64,000 bases of DNA. It comes from Priestia megaterium (GTDB taxonomy: Bacteria > Bacillota > Bacilli > Bacillales > Bacillaceae_H). Within the stretch, counting starts at the first letter, position 1. Every line of letters begins with the position of its first letter. The position numbers and the translations under genes were made by a program. The notes beneath the pieces are model-generated. The model worked only from the letters and a program-made list of their open reading frames with translations. It was not told the origin of the DNA and did not search any database. The stretch covers positions 271,501 through 335,500 of the forward strand of contig NZ_CP023317.1 of NCBI RefSeq assembly GCF_009497655.1, in the 5' to 3' direction. This document shows, piece by piece, positions 50,730 through 59,526 of this stretch.

Positions 50730-52067
50730 ATGTTACAAGATAATCTCATCCTAGAGCACTATGGATTAAATGAATTAAATTTTGATACGATCAAAAGCTA
50801 CCGGGATCGATTTGCTGAAGTAAAACCAGCTCATCCTTGGAATGCGCTTGAAACAAAAGAGTTTTTATACAAAGTAGGAGCATGGGGAAAGGTAAGAGAT
50901 ACCCATAAAGAAGGAGTTACGCTCGCAGGCCTGCTTTTATTCAGTGAAGAACGGATTATCACAGAAGTTTTACCACAATACTTTTTGGAATACCGGGAAA
51001 GTAAAGGGAATGAAGAATGGACAGAGCGTTTTACCTCTCAAGACGGGACGTGGTCAGGAAATATTTTCGATTTTTATTTCCATATTCATGAAATTGTTCG
51101 CAATAGCGAACCCCAGTCGTCAATCGCTTCCTCTTTAACAGAAGTTTTAATCAATATGCTTATTCATGCAGATTATAATGGCGAGGGCGGCGTTATTTTA
51201 GAAAAGCAACCTTCTCATTACGTTTTTTCTAATCCAGGTCTTTTGTTAGTACCTACAGATTCAGTTTTTAGTAAAACCGTTAGTCAGCTTCGAAACCCGA
51301 ATATCGTTAAGCTATTCAGTTTACTAGGGCTATGTGAACGTTCGGGCTCTGGCTTGAAAAAAGTGAAGCAAAACTGGAGCTTGCATCATTATAAAAAGCC
51401 TTCTGTTGATCAAGATGTTTCTATGCATCGTACGGTAGTCACGTTATCTCTGTCCACTCAAGAAAGACAGATTAGTTCTTCTGAAAAAGACACTTATCAT
51501 ACGTCTGTAACTGATTTGGGAAATAATTTTAAAAGTGTCGAAAAATATCAAAACATACCTGAAAACAATGTCGAAAATAACTCCTATAATAAAAATAAAG
51601 ACTCTTATAATAAAGATTTATTAGAGGAGTTAAACTCATGTAATAACGAAAATAACTCCTATAATAAAGAAGAAAACTACTATAATAGTGAACTTAACTC
51701 ATACAATAAAGATGATTACTCCTATAATAGTTATCAAAGCTCCTATAATAAAGAATCGGAAGATGGTTCTTCTAATTCAGTGAATGGTGAGGATATTGAT
51801 ACGAAGCTATGGGATATTGCAGCGCTGGCTCGTGAAAAAAAACGGCTTTCGCCTAATCAGATGGAGCATATTATTCTTGAATTATGCAAAGAAAAACCGC
51901 TCATGCTTAAAGAGTTTGCTTATTTACTAGAAAGAACGCCGGATGGAGTACGTAATAATTATTTAACAAAGCTATTACGAAAAGGACAATTACAGTTGAA
52001 ATATCCAAATCAGCCAAACCATCCAAAGCAGGCATATTTATTCCATAAGAAAGATACAGGGAAGTAA
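50730..52067 (+). CDS. AlbA/HATPase-like regulator with Ser-Tyr-Asn repeat
   Basis: 445 residues. The N-terminal 235 resemble the AAA_4/AlbA-type transcriptional regulator family: LAGLLLFSEE (about 70), LTEVLINMLIHADYNGEGG (N-box-like, about 150), FSNPG and CERSGSGLKKVKQNW (glycine loop of HATPase_c_4). The schlafen AlbA_2 N domain is reduced. Residues about 280-350 are a low-complexity stretch with eight S/Y-Y-N units (NNSYNK, DSYNK, YYNS, NSYNK, YSYNS, SSYNK). The C-terminal 80 look like a winged helix (KPLMLKEFAYLLERTPDGVRNNYLTKLL read in parts). ATG 50730 follows AGGAGAG. DNA binding is inferred. Confidence 0.65.
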   Translation: MLQDNLILEHYGLNELNFDTIKSYRDRFAEVKPAHPWNALETKEFLYKVGAWGKVRDTHKEGVTLAGLLLFSEERIITEVLPQYFLEYRESKGNEEWTERFTSQDGTWSGNIFDFYFHIHEIVRNSEPQSSIASSLTEVLINMLIHADYNGEGGVILEKQPSHYVFSNPGLLLVPTDSVFSKTVSQLRNPNIVKLFSLLGLCERSGSGLKKVKQNWSLHHYKKPSVDQDVSMHRTVVTLSLSTQERQISSSEKDTYHTSVTDLGNNFKSVEKYQNIPENNVENNSYNKNKDSYNKDLLEELNSCNNENNSYNKEENYYNSELNSYNKDDYSYNSYQSSYNKESEDGSSNSVNGEDIDTKLWDIAALAREKKRLSPNQMEHIILELCKEKPLMLKEFAYLLERTPDGVRNNYLTKLLRKGQLQLKYPNQPNHPKQAYLFHKKDTGK

Positions 52068-52227
52068 ATCAAGCAACCGCTAGAACAAATAAAGATTAGG
52101 CTGAAAAAATTGATAAGGGAGAGTTTGCTGAAAGCTACAGATCTAAGGGAGAAATTCACCATAAAGTTGCCAAGCTGCCAGACTCTCTTTATATGAGTTC
52201 TGGCTCGTATAAAGGAGGAAATAGAGT

Positions 52228-53124
52228 GTGAAAAGCAAGTGCGTTCTTATTTTTCTGGTGGTTGTATGGCTGTTTAATATGGGGAAAGGAATAGGATGTG
52301 GATCAAAGGTGAATGCAGAGATGAATATACCGCTGTCGACGTGGGTGTGGGATACAAAGAAATGGATGTTGAACCAAGAAGCTATCCGTGAAAAACTTCA
52401 AGAAAAAAAGGTGACAAAGGTTTATTTACAAATTGATGCTCATCTTTCACCTTCTGTATATAGGCATTTTATCCAACAAGCGCAAGTCCAGGGTATAGAT
52501 GTCTACGCACTTGACGGCGCTCCTTCTTGGATAGGGCCTTCTGGTATAGAAGAGCAAGACGCATTTTTTAATTGGATAACAGCTTACCAAGCAGAAGCGG
52601 AAGAACAACAGCAATTTTCAGGGGTTCATTTAGATATAGAGCCGTATTTGTATAAAAGCTGGAAAAATAATCGAGCGAAAAGTATTCTGCAGTATCAATA
52701 TGTTATTTCTCAAGCCGCTGTACAGTCTCATGAGTTACACTTGCCGCTTGCTGTAGATATACCGTTTTGGTTTGACGAAGTTCCATTCAAAAATAGCAAC
52801 GGTTCCGGTTCGCTGGGGCATTGGATTATTCAGTACGCTGATGAAGTCACAATTATGTCGTACCGAAACCATGCAGATAAAGAAGACGGTATTGCTGACA
52901 TAACGCAAAATGAACGCAGGTGGGGACGTGTACTATCTACTCCGATTGAAATAGGGGTAGAAACGATGGCCTCAGATGAAGGGGAATACATTTCTTTTTC
53001 TGCTAAAGGAGAAGAAGAGATGATGCAAGAGCTGGGTATGTTGCTTACGAAGTGTCAAGCTAAAAACCCTCCAAGCAGTATAGCTGTTCATCATTTTGAT
53101 AGCTGGCTACAGATGAAACCATGA
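52228..53124 (+). CDS. Putative secreted TIM-barrel glycosidase-like protein
   Basis: 298 residues with signal peptide (1-30, MKSKCVLIFLVVVWLFNMG in part, cleavage near VNA). The body reads as a beta/alpha barrel: PLSTWVWD at the start, KVTKVYLQIDAH, GIDVYALDGAPSW, and the acidic strand end GVHLDIEPYLY, reminiscent of the DxxDxDxE-type catalytic strand in GH18-like proteins; then PLAVDIPFWFDEVP and VTIMSYRNH. Family not certain. GTG 52228 follows AAAGGAGG. Extracellular hydrolase near the amylase and nuclease is the best guess. Confidence 0.55.
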   Translation: MKSKCVLIFLVVVWLFNMGKGIGCGSKVNAEMNIPLSTWVWDTKKWMLNQEAIREKLQEKKVTKVYLQIDAHLSPSVYRHFIQQAQVQGIDVYALDGAPSWIGPSGIEEQDAFFNWITAYQAEAEEQQQFSGVHLDIEPYLYKSWKNNRAKSILQYQYVISQAAVQSHELHLPLAVDIPFWFDEVPFKNSNGSGSLGHWIIQYADEVTIMSYRNHADKEDGIADITQNERRWGRVLSTPIEIGVETMASDEGEYISFSAKGEEEMMQELGMLLTKCQAKNPPSSIAVHHFDSWLQMKP

Positions 53125-53127
53125 CAA

Positions 53128-53166
53128 CGAAAAGACCGCTGCATCACTGCAGCGGTCTTTTTGGGT
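53128..53166 (+). terminator. Terminator of the secreted barrel protein gene
   Basis: AAAAGACCGCTGCA-TCAC-TGCAGCGGTCTTTTT. Confidence 0.9.
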
Positions 53167-53213
53167 TTAGGGAGTATAGATACAATATAGCCATTTTATT
53201 AAAGGACTATACA

Positions 53214-53244
53214 TAAAAAAAGTAACCATTTAAAAAATGGCTAC
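53214..53244 (-). terminator. Terminator of the ABC-F gene
   Basis: On the minus strand AGTAGCCATTT-TTT-AAATGGTTACT (one G-U) followed by seven T residues. Confidence 0.7.
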
Positions 53245-53319
53245 TCACACAAAGGGGGGGGAACTTAATCTTATCATTCCCACTTTTTCTAAAAGATATG
53301 CCTCTTTTAACCCGTTTTT

Positions 53320-54876
53320 TTAAAATAATTTAGTCGTCCAAGATTCGCAGTTCCACACGTCTGTGACTACATCTTGATAAAATTCAGGTTCGTGACAAAT
53401 AATTAAGATACTTCCTTTGTATTCTTTTAAAGCTCGTTTTAATTCATCTTTCGCATCTACATCCAAGTGGTTTGTAGGCTCATCCAGTACAAGAATGTTG
53501 GTTTCATTGTTAATCAGCTTACATAGACGGACTTTTGCTTTTTCTCCACCGCTTAGAACTTCTACTTTACTTTCAATATGTTTGGTTGTTAAGCCGCATT
53601 TAGCTAACGCTGCACGAATTTCATATTGGGTAAAGTGAGGAAACTCGTTCCATGCTTCTTCAATACACGTATTGTAGTTAGCTGATTTAACTTCTTGTTC
53701 GAAATAGCCAATATGCTGGTAATCGCCTTTTTCTACAGAGCCTGAAATCGGTTTGATTTCTCCTAGAATACTTTTTAAAAGAGTTGTTTTCCCGATTCCA
53801 TTTGCTCCTACAAGGGCAATCTTTTGACCTCGCTCCATTTTTAGATTCAGTGGCTTAGAAAGCGGCTCTTCGTATCCAATGACTAAATCAGATGTTTCAA
53901 AAATTAATTTGCTTGAAGTACGAGCACTCTTAAAGTTAAACTCTGGTTTTGGACGCTCTTGAGCTAGTTCAATTACTTCCATTTTATCCAGCTTTTTTTG
54001 ACGGGACATGGCCATATTTCGTGTCGACACGCGGGCTTTGTTTCTCGCTACGAAATCTTTTAAATCTGCCATTTCTTGCTGTTGTTTTTTATAAGCTGCT
54101 TCAAGCTGCTGTTTTTTCATCTCATATACTTTCATAAAATCGTCGTAGTCTCCTACATAGCGATTTAACTCTTGGTTTTCCATATGATAAATTAAATTGA
54201 TCACGCTATTTAAAAATGGAAGATCGTGAGAAATTAAAATAAAGGCATTTTCATATTCTTGCAAGTAGCGTCGTAGCCACTCGATATGCTGTTCATCCAA
54301 GTAGTTTGTAGGCTCATCAAGTAAAAGAATTTCTGGTTTTTCAAGCAGCAGTTTGGCTAGCAATACTTTTGTACGCTGTCCGCCACTTAAATCCTGTACG
54401 TCACGATCTAAGCCGATATCTTCTAATCCTAATCCGCGTGCAATTTCTTCGACTTTTGCATCGATAACGTAAAAGTCATTGTTTGTTAAGAGGTCTTGAA
54501 GTGTACCGACTTCTTCTAAAAGTTTTTCAAGTTCTTCTGGTGATACATCGGCCATTTTCTCATAGAGTCCATTCATTTGAGCTTCTAAATCAAATAGGTA
54601 TTGAAAAGCACTTTTTAGTACATCACGAATAGAAAGACCGCGCTCTAATGCTGTGTGCTGATCTAAATAGCCGACGCGCACTTTTTTAGACCATTCTACT
54701 TTTCCCGCATCCGGTTCTAGTTTGCCTGTAATGATGTTCATAAATGTTGATTTACCTTCGCCGTTTGCTCCAATTAAGCCGACGTGTTCACCTTTTAACA
54801 ATCGAAATGATACATCGTTAAAAATCGCACGGTCACCAAAACCGTGGCTTAGATTTTTTACGTTTAATACACTCAT
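53320..54876 (-). CDS. ABC-F family ATPase (YkpA/YbiT-like)
   Basis: 518-residue soluble protein with two ABC domains joined by the ABC-F linker and no membrane domain. Domain 1: GANGEGKST, LSGGQRTK, LLLDEPTNYLD; linker with KKQQQEMADLKDFVARNKARVST; domain 2: GANGIGKTT, LSGGEKAK, LVLDEPTNHLD. ABC-F proteins act on the ribosome E site, either as translation factors or for antibiotic protection. The short linker and absence of a long C-terminal extension fit the housekeeping YkpA/YbiT group more than Vga/Msr resistance types. ATG 54876 on the minus strand. Confidence 0.88.
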   Translation of the reverse strand: MSVLNVKNLSHGFGDRAIFNDVSFRLLKGEHVGLIGANGEGKSTFMNIITGKLEPDAGKVEWSKKVRVGYLDQHTALERGLSIRDVLKSAFQYLFDLEAQMNGLYEKMADVSPEELEKLLEEVGTLQDLLTNNDFYVIDAKVEEIARGLGLEDIGLDRDVQDLSGGQRTKVLLAKLLLEKPEILLLDEPTNYLDEQHIEWLRRYLQEYENAFILISHDLPFLNSVINLIYHMENQELNRYVGDYDDFMKVYEMKKQQLEAAYKKQQQEMADLKDFVARNKARVSTRNMAMSRQKKLDKMEVIELAQERPKPEFNFKSARTSSKLIFETSDLVIGYEEPLSKPLNLKMERGQKIALVGANGIGKTTLLKSILGEIKPISGSVEKGDYQHIGYFEQEVKSANYNTCIEEAWNEFPHFTQYEIRAALAKCGLTTKHIESKVEVLSGGEKAKVRLCKLINNETNILVLDEPTNHLDVDAKDELKRALKEYKGSILIICHEPEFYQDVVTDVWNCESWTTKLF

Positions 54877-55137
54877 GCTGACACACCTTTTCTTTTAAAA
54901 TATCTATCGTACGTTTCGTTATAAACAAATTGATTCATAACGATTATAGCGAACTTATATACATAAATCCATATGAGTTTTCCAGCCTGGAAAGTCATAT
55001 AAAATTCACTCGCGTCTTCCTTTCACTTCATTCATACTATATATATCAATATAGAAAATCCTTCATGACGAAGGGCCGGTCATATCGGATCATTCAAATA
55101 GAGTATATAGAAGAACAAAAAGCCAGGGGGAAAAGAA

Positions 55138-56070
55138 ATGAAGATTCATACGATACTAGTGGCAGGAAGAATGCATAAAGAGCTGCAGGAGATAATCAAT
55201 CAAAAGAAGCTCACACAGACGTTTCGGTTTATGGAAGAGCAAGACGTTACAATGGAAGATTTAAACTGGGCTGATGCGCTTTTATCCTTCGGTCCAACGA
55301 ATTGCTTTGAAGATCATAGCTTTAAATGGATTCATTCTCTCGGCGCAGGAGTCGATCGGTTCTTAGAAAGTGGGAATTGGAAAAAGAGCGTGATGTTAAC
55401 ACGTACGGTTTGTTCATTCGGTCAGCGAATCAGTGAATATTGTCTTAGCTATATGCTAGCTGAACTTCAGCACCACGCACAGTTTCAGCATCAGCAAAAA
55501 CAAAAGCAGTGGAAAGTGATAGAGCCTCAGCAGCTTTCTACTCAAACGGTCATAATTTATGGAACAGGTGAAATCGGCGGACGTCTTGCCGCTGTTTTAA
55601 AATCTTTTGGTGTACGAGTGATAGGCGTATCTAAAAATGGAAATGAAAAGCCCTCATTTGATCAAGTCTTCTCCATTTCAAAAGAAAAAGAATTGTTAAA
55701 AGAAGCGGATTGGATTATTAGCACCATGCCATTAACGAGTGAAACAAAAAGCTACTTTGATCAAAAATGGATGAATTTAGTTGAAAATGCATACTTTATA
55801 AACGTTGGACGAGGAGCAACTGTAGATGAAAATGCGTTAGTAGAGGCTATTGAGCAAAAACATATTCGAAAAGCATACATAGACGTGTTTGAACAGGAGC
55901 CGTTAACGAAAGAATCCTTTTGGTGGAATCATTCACATATCATCATAACACCTCATATTTCAGCGGTGACTACGCCTGAAGAAGCCGTCGAATGCTTTGT
56001 TGAAACGCTGCAAAAAGTTGAGCAGGGCGAATTGACTTCTAACTTGGTTAATATTGAAAGAGGCTATTAA
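55138..56070 (+). CDS. D-2-hydroxyacid dehydrogenase family protein
   Basis: 310-residue NAD(P)-dependent dehydrogenase. Rossmann motif YGTGEIGGRLAAVL (about 140-153), catalytic Arg in NVGRGATVDE, Glu in DVFEQEPL and His in TPHISAVTT. Slightly short for the family (320-350), with a trimmed N-terminal domain. ATG 55138 follows AGGGGG. Interconverts a 2-ketoacid and D-2-hydroxyacid; glyoxylate or hydroxypyruvate are common substrates of this group. About 100 nt upstream is a sequence resembling the TATATCGATGTAGAA element. Confidence 0.82.
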   Translation: MKIHTILVAGRMHKELQEIINQKKLTQTFRFMEEQDVTMEDLNWADALLSFGPTNCFEDHSFKWIHSLGAGVDRFLESGNWKKSVMLTRTVCSFGQRISEYCLSYMLAELQHHAQFQHQQKQKQWKVIEPQQLSTQTVIIYGTGEIGGRLAAVLKSFGVRVIGVSKNGNEKPSFDQVFSISKEKELLKEADWIISTMPLTSETKSYFDQKWMNLVENAYFINVGRGATVDENALVEAIEQKHIRKAYIDVFEQEPLTKESFWWNHSHIIITPHISAVTTPEEAVECFVETLQKVEQGELTSNLVNIERGY

Positions 56071-56169
56071 AGCATTATGATGCGCGTTTCCGCTATGAGA
56101 ATGGTATACTGAAACTTGCTTTTCTTGAACGAAAAGAATGAAATCTGTTCTTCTAGGGGGGAACAAACG

Positions 56170-57255
56170 TTGAAGCAAGAAGAATTATTTGAACAAGCAC
56201 GTGTATTTATAGAGACGTGTTACGCTGAACTTGAAAAAAGCGAAGCGGATAAAAATAAGCGGTTAAAAGAAATTCATCAGCAAATTATGTCACTCGGACA
56301 TTATGATCATACATTTGAAGAGCTAGAGCACGGAGCTCGTATGGCTTGGAGAAACAGCAATAAATGTATCGGACGACTATTTTGGCAATCGCTTAATGTA
56401 TTTGATAAGCGAGAGGCGATCACAGTTGAAGAGGTAAGAGACGCCCTTTTTCATCATATTGAATATGCAACAAATGACGGGAAAATCCGTCCTACTATTA
56501 CGGTGTTTAAACCAAAAATGAAGGCAAAAGAACCGGTTAGGATATGGAATCATCAGCTAATCCGCTATGCTGGGTATGAGACGGAATATGGTATGATAGG
56601 AGACCCTGATTCTGTTGCGTTCACGGAAGTTTGTCAAAAATTAGGATGGGAAGGTGAGAGAACTCACTTTGATGTTCTTCCTCTTGTCCTGCAAGTGAAT
56701 GAAGAGTCGCCTCGATATTTTGAGATTCCAAAACATTTAGTGAAGGAAGTAGCTATTACGCATCCAGAACTTCCTGAATTTGAAGACTTACAGTTAAAAT
56801 GGTACGCTGTCCCAATGATTTCAGATATGAAGCTAGAAATTGGAGGGATTGAGTACGTCGCAGCACCGTTTAATGGATGGTACATGGGGACTGAAATTGG
56901 TGCCCGAAATTTAGCGGACACGCATCGCTATAATCAACTTCCAAAAGTAGCTTCTATAATGGGATTGAACATGAATTATAATGCTACGCTTTGGAAGGAC
57001 AAAGCTCTTGTGGAATTAAACGTTGCAGTGCTTTCTTCTTTTAAACGAGAAGGCGTTAGCATTGTAGACCATCACACGGCTGCTCAGCAATTTCACTTGT
57101 TTGAAGAAAGAGAACAAAAAAATGGCCGGGAAGTGACTGGGAACTGGACATGGTTAATCCCACCGGTTTCACCAGCTACCACACATATTTTTCATAAGCC
57201 TTATAAAAATAAAGTATTATCACCAAATTATTTTTATCAAGACGCTGCTTATTAA
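56170..57255 (+). CDS. nos: Nitric oxide synthase oxygenase
   Basis: 361-residue bacterial NOS heme domain producing NO and citrulline from arginine with borrowed reductase. Heme-ligand C66 in [11 protein letters not shown], substrate-binding Glu in [12 protein letters not shown], and the pterin/heme stretch [16 protein letters not shown] are all present. TTG 56170 is chosen since AGGGGGGAA precedes it by 6 nt; an in-frame ATG at 56116 would add 18 residues without a site. Lies upstream of nsrR and hmp, placing NO synthesis, sensing and removal together. NO protects bacilli against oxidative stress and antibiotics. Confidence 0.95.
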   Translation: MKQEELFEQARVFIETCYAELEKSEADKNKRLKEIHQQIMSLGHYDHTFEELEHGARMAWRNSNKCIGRLFWQSLNVFDKREAITVEEVRDALFHHIEYATNDGKIRPTITVFKPKMKAKEPVRIWNHQLIRYAGYETEYGMIGDPDSVAFTEVCQKLGWEGERTHFDVLPLVLQVNEESPRYFEIPKHLVKEVAITHPELPEFEDLQLKWYAVPMISDMKLEIGGIEYVAAPFNGWYMGTEIGARNLADTHRYNQLPKVASIMGLNMNYNATLWKDKALVELNVAVLSSFKREGVSIVDHHTAAQQFHLFEEREQKNGREVTGNWTWLIPPVSPATTHIFHKPYKNKVLSPNYFYQDAAY

Positions 57256-57265
57256 ATGAACAAAA

Positions 57266-57291
57266 AAGAGAGTACAAATTTGTACTCTCTT
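57266..57291. terminator. Palindromic terminator between nos and the DUF2639 gene
   Basis: AAGAGAGTACAAA / TTTGTACTCTCTT, loop-less palindrome; T run is stronger on the minus strand. Confidence 0.75.
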
Positions 57292-57303
57292 ATTACACGT
57301 TAA

Positions 57304-57435
57304 TTAATTTTTGTGTTTATCAAGCAAGTTAGCAAGTACATATGTTTTGTACTTTTCCACTTTGCGGCCTTCATGGTTGCGAACTCCTCGTTTTTTAAGT
57401 TCCTCAACATACCAACCTTTGCTTCCTACGTGCAT
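57304..57435 (-). CDS. DUF2639 family small protein (YflJ-like)
   Basis: 43-residue basic protein: MHVGSKGWYVEELKK, GVRNHEGRKVEKYKTYVL and ending LLDKHKN. The GSKGWYV and HEGRK-Y-KTYVLANL patterns match the DUF2639 family, of which B. subtilis YflJ is encoded near nos (yflM). ATG 57435 is preceded on the minus strand by AAAGGGTG at 7 nt, and a terminator follows. Function unknown. Conserved synteny with nos suggests a link but this may be historical. Confidence 0.75.
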   Translation of the reverse strand: MHVGSKGWYVEELKKRGVRNHEGRKVEKYKTYVLANLLDKHKN

Positions 57436-57607
57436 ACTCAAACACCCTTTCGTCATTTTTTAGGATGAACAGAATGAGGTTCATTGTCTGCTCGAATGGA
57501 GACATCTTGTCTTTCCAATACGTGCCTCATTGTAACATCTTTTATTTTATGATGAAAGGGAAAAAGGTCAAAAAAACGAGAATGATTTCAGGTGAATTTT
57601 AGTTTGT

Positions 57608-58057
57608 TCATTCCTCGTTTTTTTGAGATAGGAGGAGGAGGTTTAATTCGTCTTTATTTTGGATTAGATCTTCTAATGTATACTGATCTAACACTTTAAT
57701 GAAGGCTTGCATGGCTTCATGCAAAACACTTTTTAACTTGCAGACGGGGCTAATAATGCAGAAGTTTCCTTCACGGTCAAAACATTCAACAATATGAAAA
57801 TCTTCTTCAGTTTGACGTACCACTTTGCCAATATTAATGTCTTTTGGAAGCTGAGCTAAACGAATACCGCCGTTTCGTCCTCGGATCGTTTCAATTAAGC
57901 CAAGTTTTCCAAGTTCGTGAATGATTTTCATAAGATGGTTTTTTGAAATATTATACGCTTCAGCAATTTCTTTTATATTGCTTAGTTTATTATTATCGCG
58001 AACGCCTAAATATAATAAAACTCGCAGTGAGTAATCTGTATATTGTGTGAGCCTCAT
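57608..58057 (-). CDS. nsrR: Rrf2-family NO-sensing repressor NsrR
   Basis: 149-residue iron-sulfur transcription repressor. Winged helix at 1-80 (MRLTQYTDYSLRVLLYLG ... ETIRGRNGGIRLA), dimerisation helix, and cluster cysteines C92, C100 and C106, the same numbering as B. subtilis NsrR. NO destroys the 4Fe-4S cluster and relieves repression of hmp. ATG 58057 follows AGAAGAGGT; the upstream in-frame extension to 58138 lacks a site and homology. Divergent from hmp, with two palindromic sites between. Confidence 0.92.
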   Translation of the reverse strand: MRLTQYTDYSLRVLLYLGVRDNNKLSNIKEIAEAYNISKNHLMKIIHELGKLGLIETIRGRNGGIRLAQLPKDINIGKVVRQTEEDFHIVECFDREGNFCIISPVCKLKSVLHEAMQAFIKVLDQYTLEDLIQNKDELNLLLLSQKNEE

Positions 58058-58172
58058 CTTTTTACCTCTTCTCTTATCAGCAGCTGATATATCTATAATA
58101 GCATGTCTATATCTAAGAAATACAGAAAGAATGCTCACATTTTTGACAGGGTGAATTTGTGAACATTTCTTT

Positions 58173-58197
58173 AAATGTGTATATAAAATATATCTTT
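58173..58197. promoter_or_regulatory. NsrR-type operator, distal copy
   Basis: AAATGTGTATA and TATATCTTT half-sites around AA. It is weaker than the site at 58221 but has the same right half ATATATCTT. Confidence 0.5.
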
Positions 58198-58220
58198 TTA
58201 AGTAGGATATGAGTATTATA

Positions 58221-58243
58221 AAGATGTATTAAAAATATATCTT
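58221..58243. promoter_or_regulatory. NsrR-type operator upstream of hmp
   Basis: AAGATGTATT-AAA-AATATATCTT: arms match with one mismatch, fitting the AT-rich NsrR palindrome reported for Bacillus. It lies 31 bp before the hmp ATG, overlapping the probable transcription start. Confidence 0.7.
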
Positions 58244-58273
58244 TTAAAAATGAATCTTTCGGAGGCGAAAGTT

Positions 58274-59455
58274 ATGAAACAAACAACTATTTCTATTGTA
58301 AAAAGTACAGTTCCTGTTTTAGAAAAGCATGGTCAAGCAATCACAACTCGTTTTTATGAAATGCTTTTTGAACAGTATCCTTCTTTAAAAAATGTATTCA
58401 ACCAAACAAATCAAAAAACAGGACGTCAGCAAATGGCGTTAGCTAATACAGTTTATGCCGCTGCGCAGTACATCGATCGGCTTGAAACGCTGCTTCCAGT
58501 TGTGAAGCAAATCGCCCATAAACATCGCAGTATCGGCGTGAAAGCAGAGCACTATCCAATTGTCGGCGAGTTCTTATTAAAGGCAATTAAAGATGTTTTA
58601 AAAGAAGCTGCGACCGATGAGATTATGGAAGCTTGGAAAGAAGCTTACGGTGCCATTGCAGACGTATTCATAAGTGTGGAGCAAGAGTTATATGAAGAAG
58701 CTGAAGAAAAAGGATGGAAAGATTATAAAAAACTAATGGTTCATAAAAAAGTAAAAGAAGCAGAAGGCGTGTACTCGTTTTATTTAGTATCACCTGATCA
58801 AAAAGCACTGCCTGCTTTTCTGCCAGGTCAGTACGTGAGTGTACGAATTCTTGGTCAAGAATATTTATCCATTCGCCAGTACAGCTTATCTGGCTATCCA
58901 AACCAACCATACTATAAAATTACGGTGAAAAAAGAAAAACAAATGGAAGACGGGGTCGTGTCAACGTATTTACATGATCAATTGAAAGAAGGAGACTTGC
59001 TTGAAGTCAGCGTTCCAGCAGGAGATTTTGTCTTAAAAGAAAATAATAAATCAGTATTTATCAGCGGAGGTGTAGGAATTACTCCAATGATGTCAATGCT
59101 TCATCAAGCATTGGAAAACAATCAAGAAGTAACATTTATTCACAGTGCTAAAAATGAGCAGTTTCATGCAATGAAACGAGAGCTTCAATCGTTGTCAGAG
59201 ACATATACGTTTGAACAGCACGTTTTCTATAGTCAAGCGCAAACAGATCAGCATGATGAAAACATAACGTATGGTCGCTTAACTAAAAAAGAGCTAGCTA
59301 AATATGCCGGCGATAAACATGCATATTATTATGTTTGTGGATCTTCTTCATTTACACAAATGGTGTTAGAAGGCCTAGATGAAATGGGCATTTCCCAAGA
59401 AAATATCATGTATGAATCGTTTGGCCCGAAAATGAGTATGACTCCTTCCGCATAA
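58274..59455 (+). CDS. hmp: Flavohemoprotein (NO dioxygenase) Hmp
   Basis: 393-residue enzyme oxidising NO to nitrate with O2 and NAD(P)H. Globin domain 1-140 with proximal heme His about 84 (IAHKHRSIGVKAEHY), FAD domain (about 150-255; RQYSLSGYPN is the flavin motif) and NAD domain (260-393; SGGVGITPMMSML, YVCGSSSF, ESFGP). ATG 58274 follows GGAGG (58261-58265); ATG 58250 lies upstream of that site. Regulated by NsrR. Together with nos it lets the cell both make and clear NO. Confidence 0.95.
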   Translation: MKQTTISIVKSTVPVLEKHGQAITTRFYEMLFEQYPSLKNVFNQTNQKTGRQQMALANTVYAAAQYIDRLETLLPVVKQIAHKHRSIGVKAEHYPIVGEFLLKAIKDVLKEAATDEIMEAWKEAYGAIADVFISVEQELYEEAEEKGWKDYKKLMVHKKVKEAEGVYSFYLVSPDQKALPAFLPGQYVSVRILGQEYLSIRQYSLSGYPNQPYYKITVKKEKQMEDGVVSTYLHDQLKEGDLLEVSVPAGDFVLKENNKSVFISGGVGITPMMSMLHQALENNQEVTFIHSAKNEQFHAMKRELQSLSETYTFEQHVFYSQAQTDQHDENITYGRLTKKELAKYAGDKHAYYYVCGSSSFTQMVLEGLDEMGISQENIMYESFGPKMSMTPSA

Positions 59456-59472
59456 ATGTATGGAAAAAGGGT

Positions 59473-59508
59473 AAAAAGCTAACAGTAGACAATACTGTTA
59501 GCTTTTTT
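59473..59508 (+). terminator. Terminator of hmp
   Basis: AAAAAGCTAACAGTA-GACAA-TACTGTTAGCTTTTTT. Confidence 0.9.
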
Positions 59509-59526
59509 ATGAAAGGGAGTTTAAAG

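Noticed and set aside
51580-51760. CRISPR-like repeats
   Set aside because: Units are short, irregularly spaced and in one reading frame; no cas genes or palindromic 30-bp repeats.
53254-53261. G8 tract as a phase-variable promoter or ribosome binding site
   Set aside because: No reading frame or promoter follows it on either strand; it lies between two terminators.
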